The position numbers and the translations under genes are program-made. Positions 25,650 to 33,410 of a stretch of 64,000 nt of DNA are shown piece after piece. Location: NCBI GenBank assembly GCA_017427685.1, contig JAFRSH010000018.1, positions 1 through 64,000 on the forward strand, in the 5' to 3' direction. Source of the stretch: Lachnospiraceae bacterium (GTDB taxonomy: Bacteria; Bacillota; Clostridia; Lachnospirales; Lachnospiraceae). Each line of letters begins with the position of its first letter. Position 1 is the first letter of the stretch. Under the pieces are notes generated by a model. The model saw only the letters and a list, made by a program, of their open reading frames with translations. It did not search any database and was not told where the DNA came from.

Positions 25650-26351
25650 TCACACTTCGAACTTGTATCCCACGCCCCAGACCGTCGAGATCCTCCAATC
25701 TCCGGTATCGGGCAACTTCTCCCTGAGTCTCTTGATATGAACATCGACAGTCCTCGTGTCTCCGATGTACTCGTAACCCCAGATCCGCTCAAGCAGCTGT
25801 TCGCGAGTGAACACGCGGTTGGGCGATGTCGCGAGGAAGTAAAGAAGCTCAAGCTCCTTGGGCGGCATCTCGACCGCAACTCCCTTGTAGCGGCATGTGT
25901 AATCCGAAAGGCTGACTGTGAGGTCCTTGTAGGAAACCTTGTCCGTGTCGCTCTCGTTCTTCTCGGGAAGCCCGAATCCCACGGGATTGCGCCTTAAGAC
26001 GGCTTTGACTCTCGCTACGAGCTCCTTGGAATCGAAGGGCTTGACCATGTAATCATCGGAACCGAGCTCAAGCCCGAGCACCCTGTCAAACGTCTCGCCT
26101 TTGGCCGAGAGCATGATTATGGGCACTGCCGAAGTCTGCCTGATCCTGCGGCAGACCTCGTAGCCGTCGATACCCGGCAACATGATGTCAAGTATTATAA
26201 GGTCGGGATGAAACTCCCCGAACATAGTGATCGCCTCTTCGCCGTCCGAAGCGATCGCTGTTTCGTAGCGCTCCTTCGTGAGGTAGAGGGAGATCAGCTC
26301 GGCGATGTTGTTGTCATCGTCGACGATCAGAATCTTCTTTGCATTATCCAT
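25650..26351 (-). CDS. OmpR/PhoB-family response regulator
   Basis: The 233-residue product has a receiver domain with acidic VDDDNN, phospho-acceptor Asp in LIILDIMLPGIDG and Lys in MVKPFDSKELVAR, and a winged-helix DNA-binding domain (about 130-232) with VFTREQLLERIWGYEYIGDTR. It precedes the cognate kinase and follows mutS2 by 18 bases. Confidence 0.95.
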   Translation of the reverse strand: MDNAKKILIVDDDNNIAELISLYLTKERYETAIASDGEEAITMFGEFHPDLIILDIMLPGIDGYEVCRRIRQTSAVPIIMLSAKGETFDRVLGLELGSDDYMVKPFDSKELVARVKAVLRRNPVGFGLPEKNESDTDKVSYKDLTVSLSDYTCRYKGVAVEMPPKELELLYFLATSPNRVFTREQLLERIWGYEYIGDTRTVDVHIKRLREKLPDTGDWRISTVWGVGYKFEV

Positions 26352-26369
26352 AACTAACGTCCCATCCTG

Positions 26370-28745
26370 TCAATTACCCTGTTTAAACTCTACTATCGTA
26401 ACGCCTCTGTCACCCTCGTGGAATGTTCCGAACCGGTATGAAGAGACGTATTTGAGCCTCTTGAGGAGTCCGCGTACCGCGTCGCAGAGCGCTCCTGTTC
26501 CGCGTCCGTGAATGACCGAAACGTTCTGAAGTCCCGCGAGGTATGCATCGTCAAGGTACTTCTCCACAACGGGGAGTGCCTCGTCGACTCTCATGCCGAT
26601 CACGTTGACCGACATCCCGACGTCGTAGGCCTTTTGAATCTTGATCGCTCCGACACCGGTCTTCTCTTTCTTCTCGGGTGCCGGTGCGGGTGCCGCCGAG
26701 CGCAGGTCGCTCACGCTCACTGTGGTGCGCATCGCTCCCATCGATACGGTGACGTCACCCTTCCTGTCGGGAAGCGTGACTATCTTGCCGTCCACACCCA
26801 TCGAAACGATGTGTACGCTGTCGCCGATCTTGAGCTGCGAAGGATCGGTGATGGGAGTTCCGGGCTTCTTCTCGATGGCAGTCTTCTTCCTGCCTGCGCC
26901 CGAAAGCCTTTCGCGAAGCGCTCCGCGCTCCTCTTCGAGCTCTCTCATCGGTGCTCCCGATCCGGCAAGCTTGTTGATCTTCCTGATCGTGGTGTCTGCG
27001 AATTCCTTCGCCTCGCGGAGGATCTTCTCGGCTTCCTCACGCGCGTTCTCTATGATCTTCTCTCTGGTGGCATCGAGCTTCTCGTTCTTCTGCTCGAGCC
27101 TCTCCCTCAGTCTTTCGGCCTCACCGAGTGCTTCGGAGGCCCTTTCGTTCTTCTGTTCGTACTCGAGACGGCTCGCGGAAAGTCCTTCGATAACGTCGTC
27201 GAGACTCTTCTCCTTCTGGGTCATGTACCCGCGTGCACGCTCTATGAGCTGCTCCGAGAGACCGAGCTTGCCCGAGATCGCGAATGCGTTGCTTCGTCCG
27301 GGTACTCCGATCAGGAGCCTGTATGTAGGTGAAAGTGTTGCCACATCAAACTCACAGCAGGCGTTGCAGACACCCGGGGATGTGAGCGCGTAAGCCTTAA
27401 GCTCAGCGTAGTGAGTGGTCGCCATGACGTGGACTCCGCGTTCATGCAGGTCGCTGAGGATCGCTCTCGCAAGAGCCGCACCCTCCGTGGGGTCCGTGCC
27501 CGCTCCGAGCTCGTCGAAGAGGACCAGCGAACCTTCGTCGGCTTCCTCAAGGATCGAGACGATGTTCTTCATGTGTGACGAGAAAGTCGAGAGACTCTGC
27601 TCAATGCTCTGCTCGTCTCCGATATCGGCGAAGACATTATCAAACACCGCCAGCCTGGAACCGTCGAATGCGGGGATGTGCAGACCGGCTTGTCCCATAA
27701 GCGTAAAAAGACCTACTGTCTTAAGGGAGACTGTTTTGCCGCCCGTGTTGGGTCCCGTGATCACGAGCATCGTGAAATCGTCGCCGAGGCGGATGTCGAT
27801 CGGGACTACCTTTGACTGGTCTATGAGGGGATGACGCCCCTTCTTGATGTCTATGATACCCTCAGTGTTGAAGGAGGGTCTTGTCGCTTTCATGCTCTTC
27901 GCGAGCATCGCGCGCGCAAAGATCACGTCGAAAGCGGTGATCGTCTCCATGTTGAACTCGAGCGCGGGGATGTGCGGAACGAGCATCTCCGAAAGGGCTT
28001 TGAGGATCTTCTTGATCTCCTCCTGCTCCTTGCCGGCGAGTTCTCTGAGTTCGTTGTTGAGAGTAACGACCGCGAGCGGCTCTATGAATGTGGTCGAGCC
28101 CTTCGAGCTCTGGTCGTGGACCATGCCCGGGAAGCGGTTCTTGTACTCGCTCTTGACGGGGATACAGTACCTCCCGTCCCTCATCGTGATGATGTTGTCC
28201 TGCAGGTAGGACTTGTTGTCAGTGGAGCTGACGATGCCCGCGAGCTGCTCGCGGATCTTGTCGTTGGTGAGGCGGATCTGACGTCTGACGCTCTTGAGTC
28301 CGGGGGACGCGTCGTCGGCGATCTCCTCCTCGGAGATGATGCATCTGTCGATCTCGTTCGCTATGGTCACGAGGGGCTCGAGCATGCGGAAACGCTCCGA
28401 AAGCGAATCCTCTCTCTCGTCACCCGCTCCGAAGTCACGGATCCTTTTGACCGCCACAAGGAGCGATCCTACATGTAAAAGCTCGGCTGCGGAAAGTCCC
28501 GCCTCCATATCAAGTCTTTTGATCGATGCCCGGATGTCATGGACTCCGGAAAAAGAAAGGCTCCCGTGGGCATAGACACGAGAGAGCGCGTCCTGCGTCT
28601 CTTCCTGCAGACGCTCAATCTCACCGAGATCGGTGAGCGGTACGATCTCTCTGCATCTTTCCTTGCCGCACGCGGAACCCGCACAATTCGACAATCTTTC
28701 GATCATCTTGTGATATTCAAGTGTTCTGAGTGTTCTGTCTTTCAT
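26370..28745 (-). CDS. mutS2: MutS2 ATPase/endonuclease
   Basis: The 791-residue product has the MutS-type ATPase core with Walker A TGPNTGGKTVSLK and Walker B VLFDELGAGTDPTEG, a long coiled coil (about 520-620), and a C-terminal Smr domain with VIHGRGTGALCDAVRGLLKR. It lacks the mismatch-recognition domain, which separates MutS2 from MutS. Known roles are suppression of recombination and, in Bacillus, splitting of collided ribosomes through the Smr region. The trmL stop is 2 bases upstream, so the two are probably one transcript. Confidence 0.95.
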   Translation of the reverse strand: MKDRTLRTLEYHKMIERLSNCAGSACGKERCREIVPLTDLGEIERLQEETQDALSRVYAHGSLSFSGVHDIRASIKRLDMEAGLSAAELLHVGSLLVAVKRIRDFGAGDEREDSLSERFRMLEPLVTIANEIDRCIISEEEIADDASPGLKSVRRQIRLTNDKIREQLAGIVSSTDNKSYLQDNIITMRDGRYCIPVKSEYKNRFPGMVHDQSSKGSTTFIEPLAVVTLNNELRELAGKEQEEIKKILKALSEMLVPHIPALEFNMETITAFDVIFARAMLAKSMKATRPSFNTEGIIDIKKGRHPLIDQSKVVPIDIRLGDDFTMLVITGPNTGGKTVSLKTVGLFTLMGQAGLHIPAFDGSRLAVFDNVFADIGDEQSIEQSLSTFSSHMKNIVSILEEADEGSLVLFDELGAGTDPTEGAALARAILSDLHERGVHVMATTHYAELKAYALTSPGVCNACCEFDVATLSPTYRLLIGVPGRSNAFAISGKLGLSEQLIERARGYMTQKEKSLDDVIEGLSASRLEYEQKNERASEALGEAERLRERLEQKNEKLDATREKIIENAREEAEKILREAKEFADTTIRKINKLAGSGAPMRELEEERGALRERLSGAGRKKTAIEKKPGTPITDPSQLKIGDSVHIVSMGVDGKIVTLPDRKGDVTVSMGAMRTTVSVSDLRSAAPAPAPEKKEKTGVGAIKIQKAYDVGMSVNVIGMRVDEALPVVEKYLDDAYLAGLQNVSVIHGRGTGALCDAVRGLLKRLKYVSSYRFGTFHEGDRGVTIVEFKQGN

Positions 28746-28747
28746 AA

Positions 28748-29248
28748 TTATAGATCATTCGGCCAGCACAGTTGATGAAGATGTCCGATGGGTTCAAGAC
28801 CCGTAAAGTTGTTCTGGCGGAGCGCCTCGTAGAGTACGATCGCCACGGAATTCCCGAGGTTGAGCGACCTGATCTTGTCGAGCATCGGGATCCTGATACA
28901 GCTTTCGGGGTGTTCGAGAAGGATCTCCTCGGGGATACCCTTGCTCTCCTTACCGAACATGATATAGTCATCGGGACCGAAGGAAGCCTCGGTGTACATC
29001 CGCTGCCCCTTGGTCGTTGCAAAGTGCATCACTGCACCGCCGTTCTTGTTGCAAAAATCTTCGTAGTTCTCGTAGATATGCAGGTCGATCTGTTTCCAGT
29101 AGTCCATGCCTGCTCTTCTTAAATGCTTCTCATCAAGCTCGAAACCGAGCGGTTTGATGAGGTGCAGCGAACTGCCGGTCGCCACACAGGTCCTCCCGAT
29201 ATTTCCGGTGTTGGCCGGTATCTCGGGTTCAAGTAATACTATGTTCAT
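28748..29248 (-). CDS. trmL: tRNA (cytidine/uridine-34 2'-O)-methyltransferase TrmL
   Basis: A SPOUT methyltransferase of 166 residues, the usual length. Motifs: N-terminal EPEIPANTGNIGRTC, the middle FGKESKGIPEEIL, and the trefoil-knot SAM-binding region RIPMLDKIRSLNLGNSVAI. It methylates the 2'-O of the wobble base in certain tRNA-Leu species, using a dimer. It lies just ahead of mutS2. Confidence 0.94.
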   Translation of the reverse strand: MNIVLLEPEIPANTGNIGRTCVATGSSLHLIKPLGFELDEKHLRRAGMDYWKQIDLHIYENYEDFCNKNGGAVMHFATTKGQRMYTEASFGPDDYIMFGKESKGIPEEILLEHPESCIRIPMLDKIRSLNLGNSVAIVLYEALRQNNFTGLEPIGHLHQLCWPNDL

Positions 29249-29266
29249 CGCCCCGTCAGTTCCTCA

Positions 29267-29743
29267 TCAGTCATCGCCCTTGATGGCAATGTTTATATCA
29301 AAGAGTCTCGCTCCGTCCTTAAGGATGGGGATCTTGATGTTGGCGGCATAGTTGGCATTAAATACCACGTTACCGGTACATATCGTGGGAGGTGTGATAT
29401 CGATCGCTCTGCCCGCAACGGAGTAAAGTGTCGCGGAATTGCCGAGTATCATGTTGCAGAGCTCGCAGATCGCGCTCTGGGCAAGCTCGTCGAGTGATTC
29501 GATCGGCATCATGCACATCGCGGAAGCGATCTCCTTGCCGCCCTCAAGGGGGAAGTCGATGATCGCCTGTCCCTTCATCTCGCCGGTGATACCCATGAGG
29601 ATCAGGAACTCATCGTCCGTGAAGCTCGCCGTCGCAAGTGAAGGCTTTCCTATCGTAACATCAAGCCTGCATGCATCTCTGACTACCGTAACGGTTGCCT
29701 TAAGTATGGGGTTTATGTACTCAACATTGATATTAGCAGCCAC
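29267..29743 (-). CDS. CheX-like CheC/CheX-family phosphatase-fold protein
   Basis: The 158-residue product matches CheX: MAANINVEYINPILKAT at the start, and the ExxN catalytic pattern in ELAQSAICELCNMILGN (around 84-100). CheX dephosphorylates CheY-P in chemotaxis. No flagellar or chemotaxis gene is in the window, so this may serve another receiver protein or act in trans. It precedes trmL by 18 bases on the same strand. Confidence 0.85.
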   Translation of the reverse strand: MAANINVEYINPILKATVTVVRDACRLDVTIGKPSLATASFTDDEFLILMGITGEMKGQAIIDFPLEGGKEIASAMCMMPIESLDELAQSAICELCNMILGNSATLYSVAGRAIDITPPTICTGNVVFNANYAANIKIPILKDGARLFDINIAIKGDD

Positions 29744-29778
29744 GATGACCCTCCTCTGAATGTCCGTATAAAACCGGT

Positions 29779-30942
29779 TTAATGTTTATGTGCTCTCACG
29801 AACCTTTCGATCCTCTCAAGAGCCTTCTTTAAGTTCTCAATAGAGTACGCGTATGAAATACGCAGGAAGCCTTCTCCGCAGTCACCGAACGCGGTCCCGG
29901 GTACAACTGCGACCTTTTCCTCCATGAGGAGCTTCGTCGCGAACTCTTCGCTTGTCATTCCGAGGCTCTTGATGCAGGGGAACACGTAGAAAGCTCCTCT
30001 TGCCTCAAAGCACGAAAGACCCATACGTCTGAACTCATGGAGCAGGAAACGACGTCTTCCGTCATATGCCTCACACATCATCTCAACATCGGGATCGCCG
30101 TTACGGAGCGCCTCTATAGCAGCGTACTGCGAAGTTGAGGGGGCGCACATGATGGCGAACTGGTGGAGCTTCAGGATCTGCTTGATGATCACTTCGGGAC
30201 CTACGGCATAGCCGAGTCTCCAGCCTGTCATGGCATATGCTTTGGAGAAACCGTTTATAACGACGGTCCTCTCCTTCATGCCCGGGAACGAAGCGATCGA
30301 AACATGCTTTTCGCCGTATGTGAGTTCCGCATATATCTCATCGGAGATAACGAAGATGTCCTTCTCGATGATAACATCCACTATATCAGCCAGTTCTTCC
30401 CGCGACATGACCGAACCCGTAGGGTTGTTGGGGAAGGGAAGGATGAGGATCTTGGTCTTGTCGGTGATGGCGTCAAGAAGCTCCTGCTTTGTGAGCTTAA
30501 ATTCATCCTCTTCCTTAAGCTCCACGATCACGGGCTTACCGCCTGCCATGATCACACAGGGCTCGTAGGAAACGTAGCTGGGCTGGGGAAGGATAACCTC
30601 GTCACCTTCCTCGAGCATTACACGGAGTGCCATATCGATGGCTTCGCTTCCTCCGATGGTGACCAAGGTCTCTTTCAATGGGTCGTAATCAAGATCGAAC
30701 CTTCTCTTAAGGTACCTGCAGATCTCGACTCTGAGTTCCTTAATACCTGCATTGGAGCTGTAATGCGTCTTTCCTTTTTCAAGTGAATAGATGCCTTCCT
30801 CCCTGATGTGCCAGGGAGTTTCAAAATCGGGTTCGCCCACGCCGAGGGAGATGGCATCCTTCATCTCGCTTACGACATCAAAGAATTTTCTGATCCCTGA
30901 GGGCTTGATCCCTACGATCTTATTATTTAATGGGTTTCTCAT
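29779..30942 (-). CDS. Class I/II PLP-dependent aminotransferase
   Basis: The 387-residue product is an aspartate/aromatic-type aminotransferase (fold type I). The PLP-binding Lys is in VINGFSKAYAMTGWRLGY, with LPFPNNPTGSVMS and the C-terminal FLRISYA Arg. PatA/AraT/AspC-like functions are all possible. The start overlaps the Lrp-type regulator stop by ATGA, so the regulator and enzyme are co-translated; this suggests amino-acid-responsive control of transamination. Confidence 0.92.
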   Translation of the reverse strand: MRNPLNNKIVGIKPSGIRKFFDVVSEMKDAISLGVGEPDFETPWHIREEGIYSLEKGKTHYSSNAGIKELRVEICRYLKRRFDLDYDPLKETLVTIGGSEAIDMALRVMLEEGDEVILPQPSYVSYEPCVIMAGGKPVIVELKEEDEFKLTKQELLDAITDKTKILILPFPNNPTGSVMSREELADIVDVIIEKDIFVISDEIYAELTYGEKHVSIASFPGMKERTVVINGFSKAYAMTGWRLGYAVGPEVIIKQILKLHQFAIMCAPSTSQYAAIEALRNGDPDVEMMCEAYDGRRRFLLHEFRRMGLSCFEARGAFYVFPCIKSLGMTSEEFATKLLMEEKVAVVPGTAFGDCGEGFLRISYAYSIENLKKALERIERFVRAHKH

Positions 30943-31421
30943 GGTGAAACTATCATCCTCTCATCCTGTTCGTCATTCTGCATGACGATTCCGTTCTCTT
31001 TGTACTTCTTGAGCACGAAATGGGTTGCGGTACTAAGGATCGCTTCCATCGGTGCAAGCTTCTCGGAAACGAATCCCGCGACTTCGCGCATACTCTTCCC
31101 GCGGATGATGACTGTAAGATCAAAGCCACCGGACATGAGATAAACAGTCTCTACCTCATCAAACTTGAAGATCCTCTCAGCTATCCTGTCAAAGCCCTGT
31201 CCGCGCTGAGGTGTAACCTTGACCTCGATGAGCGCCGTGAGCTTCTCACCCGAAAGCTTGTCCCAATCGATCAAAGTGGGGTATCCGCAGATGATCTTGT
31301 CGATCTCCATCTCCGCGATCGCGGCTTCCACTTCCTCGCGTGAGCAGTCGAGCATGATCGCCAGCTCTTCGGATGTTAACTTAGAGTTCTTCTCTATGAT
31401 CCTTAAAATCTTCTCTTTCAT
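30939..31421 (-). CDS. Lrp/AsnC-family transcriptional regulator
   Basis: The 160-residue product has an N-terminal winged HTH (LTSEELAIMLDCSREEVEAAIAEM) and a C-terminal ligand-binding RAM domain (LMSGGFDLTVIIRG). It overlaps the aminotransferase start by four bases. Lrp-type proteins sense amino acids as octamers; this one very likely regulates its neighbour. Confidence 0.93.
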   Translation of the reverse strand: MKEKILRIIEKNSKLTSEELAIMLDCSREEVEAAIAEMEIDKIICGYPTLIDWDKLSGEKLTALIEVKVTPQRGQGFDRIAERIFKFDEVETVYLMSGGFDLTVIIRGKSMREVAGFVSEKLAPMEAILSTATHFVLKKYKENGIVMQNDEQDERMIVSP

Positions 31422-31453
31422 TATTGTTCCTTCCTATAGATCTCTGTCTTGTA

Positions 31454-31951
31454 TTAATCGTGCCCCGTGAGGAACGATTTAACTTCGCCGCTCACCAGGC
31501 ATCGGTCGTTATCATCGGTCAAGTATCCGATCACCGCGCACGTGACACCCTTCTCCCTGAGGTCGTCACAGAGCTTCATACCCCTGTCGGTCACGCAGAT
31601 CACGCAACCCGTGCTGTCGCTCTTCATGGGATCGCGCCCGTCGGCCTCTGCCATCTCGATGGCGAACTGTGCGGTCGGAACGGCGTCCCTGTTCACCCGC
31701 AGACCCTTACCGAGCTCTTCTCCGGTCCTCCAGAGCGCGTCGGCAAGCGAGCACTCCGAGAGCACGTTCATGTAGACACATGCCTTAAGGGCTTCCATCA
31801 GGATCTCCTCCCCCGCGAATTCAACCTCGAGAGCCGAAACCCCGTTTACAAGATAAGACGAAGGATAAGCTCCTGCGAGCTCCTCCTTCTTCTCCTGTAC
31901 AGTCGCGAGAGCGGCGCTCTCGGCAATCCTTCCGATAAGGACAATGTCCAT
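31454..31951 (-). CDS. Stand-alone AIR-synthase (PurM/HypE) C-terminal-domain protein
   Basis: A 165-residue protein resembling the C-terminal domain of AIR-synthase-related proteins (PurM, HypE, ThiL superfamily): MDIVLIGRIAESAALATVQEKKEEL at the start, STGCVICVT, and the ending CAVIGYLTDDNDRCLVSG, which parallels the AAVIGxxTxGNDRVxxxG of full-length relatives. The ATP-binding N-terminal domain is absent, so catalysis alone is unlikely. The start is set at ATG 31949-31951, where AAAGGAAG precedes; an upstream in-frame ATG is unsupported. Function unknown. Confidence 0.65.
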   Translation of the reverse strand: MDIVLIGRIAESAALATVQEKKEELAGAYPSSYLVNGVSALEVEFAGEEILMEALKACVYMNVLSECSLADALWRTGEELGKGLRVNRDAVPTAQFAIEMAEADGRDPMKSDSTGCVICVTDRGMKLCDDLREKGVTCAVIGYLTDDNDRCLVSGEVKSFLTGHD

Positions 31952-31998
31952 AAGGTCTTCCTTTACTTGATGTTTCGATCTCAATCAAATATACTTGA

Positions 31999-32106
31999 TT
32001 AAAGATTGGTGATCGCTATAACAAGCGGTGCCACAAGTGCAAGCACGAGGATAACACACACTACGATCGCAAACGTCTTTCTTGTTTTTTTGTTATAAAG
32101 GCCCAT
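31999..32106 (-). CDS. 35-residue single-pass membrane peptide (Prli42/DUF4044-like)
   Basis: A tiny protein starting MGLYNKKTRKTFAIVV, with a basic head and one membrane helix to the C-terminus (...APLVIAITNL). The head pattern NKKxRK followed by a single helix matches small Firmicute proteins of the Prli42/DUF4044 group; Prli42 anchors the stressosome in Listeria. AAAGGA precedes the ATG at 8 bases. A longer 75-residue frame exists but its extra N-terminus crosses the divergent promoter region. Confidence 0.7.
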   Translation of the reverse strand: MGLYNKKTRKTFAIVVCVILVLALVAPLVIAITNL

Positions 32107-32125
32107 TTTGTATCCTTTCGTATGA

Positions 32126-32131
32126 TATAAT
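32126..32131 (+). promoter_or_regulatory. Extended -10 promoter element
   Basis: TGATATAAT on the plus strand, 54 bases before the 182-residue membrane protein start. No good -35 is seen. The same AT-rich block reads as TATCAT on the minus strand, so it may also serve the divergent small peptide gene. Confidence 0.45.
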
Positions 32132-32185
32132 GCAGCCCGCAAACCGCCTGAGCACTTGACCAACCTGTCAACGGAGGTACCCGAC

Positions 32186-32734
32186 ATGTTATTGGGTTTG
32201 TTTTTAATATTCTTACTGTGGTTCACCTACGAGCGGATCAAAGCAGATCGCCACAGCTCGTATTCAAACGAAGAATTCTGGGAGCGTGAACGCCGCGCGT
32301 CCTTCACTCCTTCCGCAAGGACGGACAACCTTCCTTACATCAAGCTCGACGAGTCCGCCATCCCGTCCGTGACCGAGGGTGACAGTGAGGAACTCAAAAG
32401 TGTCCTCGAAGAGATCAGATCTCTCAAAGACACTCAAATGATCGACCTTAGCGAAATGACGAACACAGAGCTCAAGCTCAAGTACGGAACCGCGAACTTC
32501 ACGGCTCTTTCGGAAGCCGACCAAAGATTCGCACTCCTGATAACGGACTTTGAAAAGGCGGGCGAGCTGCTCGCCGCGGCCGGTCGCAGGGACGAAGCTT
32601 ACGCACTCGTCAGCTACGCCGCAGAGCTTTCGGGTTACAGTCGCCTCCGCAGGAAGGCCGAGGAGATACTCACGGCTCCCGCCGAAGACACCTCTTCGGA
32701 TACCGACCCGGGCACCGACTCCGAATGTCCGTAA
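32186..32734 (+). CDS. Membrane-anchored protein of unknown function
   Basis: A 182-residue protein with an N-terminal membrane helix (MLLGLFLIFLLWFTYERI) and a soluble, helical, acidic remainder. The second half (about 95-165) has TPR-like helices (ALSEADQRFALLITDFEKAG, EAYALVSYAAELSGY). The start is chosen at ATG 32186 because GGAGG lies at ideal distance; an earlier in-frame ATG has no such site. It ends 21 bases before the convergent nth stop. I do not recognise a named family. Confidence 0.75.
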   Translation: MLLGLFLIFLLWFTYERIKADRHSSYSNEEFWERERRASFTPSARTDNLPYIKLDESAIPSVTEGDSEELKSVLEEIRSLKDTQMIDLSEMTNTELKLKYGTANFTALSEADQRFALLITDFEKAGELLAAAGRRDEAYALVSYAAELSGYSRLRRKAEEILTAPAEDTSSDTDPGTDSECP

Positions 32735-32755
32735 TCGGTATAATTGTATGACAGA

Positions 32756-33397
32756 TCAGCGTTTCTGACAAGTTTTTTCTTGGGAACGGCAGTACTGCGC
32801 CAGAAAACACTCGTCGCATTTCGGGGAACGGGCTTTGCAGATCTCGCGCCCGAGGGACATGAACTGTATGTTTATCCTGCTCCAGTGGTCCTGCGGCAGT
32901 ACCTTCATCAATTCAAACTCGGCTTTGACCGGATCATCCGTGTCGGTAAGTCCGAGTTTTTTTGATACTCTTTTGACATGTGTGTCGACGACCACCGAGG
33001 GAAGTCCGAACACATGCGACCGCACCACGTTGGCGGTCTTCCTCCCGACTCCGGGAAGCGTCACGAGCTCTTCGATATCGCTCGGAACCGTGCCCCCGAA
33101 CTCCTCGCACAGACCCTTCGCGCATCCCACGATCGAAGCGGTCTTGGCTCTGAAAAGGCCGACCGGTTTGATGATGCGCTCAACCTCCGCGGGATCGGCA
33201 TCCGCCAGCTCGCGCGGTGACCCGAACCTTGCAAAGAGCACCTTCGTGACTTCGTTGACACGGTTGTCGGTGCACTGCGCGCTCAGGATCGTGGCGACTA
33301 AGAGCTGCCAGGGCTCCCCGTACTCGAGGAAGCTCTCGGTGCGTGGATAATATGCGTCGAGCAATTCAAGTATCTTAGAGATATTCTCTTTCGTCAT
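32756..33397 (-). CDS. nth: Endonuclease III (base-excision DNA glycosylase/AP lyase)
   Basis: The 213-residue product matches Nth in length and motifs: helix-hairpin-helix LPGVGRKTANVV with catalytic Lys120, VVVDTHVKRVS with Asp138, and the 4Fe-4S cluster CKARSPKCDECFLAQYC (C-x6-C-x2-C-x5-C). It removes oxidised pyrimidines and cuts the abasic strand. The start is ATG 33395-33397 with GGAGGGCAGC just before; a longer frame running back into the amylase gene is not used. The amylase stop is 13 bases upstream. Confidence 0.95.
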   Translation of the reverse strand: MTKENISKILELLDAYYPRTESFLEYGEPWQLLVATILSAQCTDNRVNEVTKVLFARFGSPRELADADPAEVERIIKPVGLFRAKTASIVGCAKGLCEEFGGTVPSDIEELVTLPGVGRKTANVVRSHVFGLPSVVVDTHVKRVSKKLGLTDTDDPVKAEFELMKVLPQDHWSRINIQFMSLGREICKARSPKCDECFLAQYCRSQEKTCQKR

Positions 33398-33410
33398 GCT
33401 GCCCTCCGTA

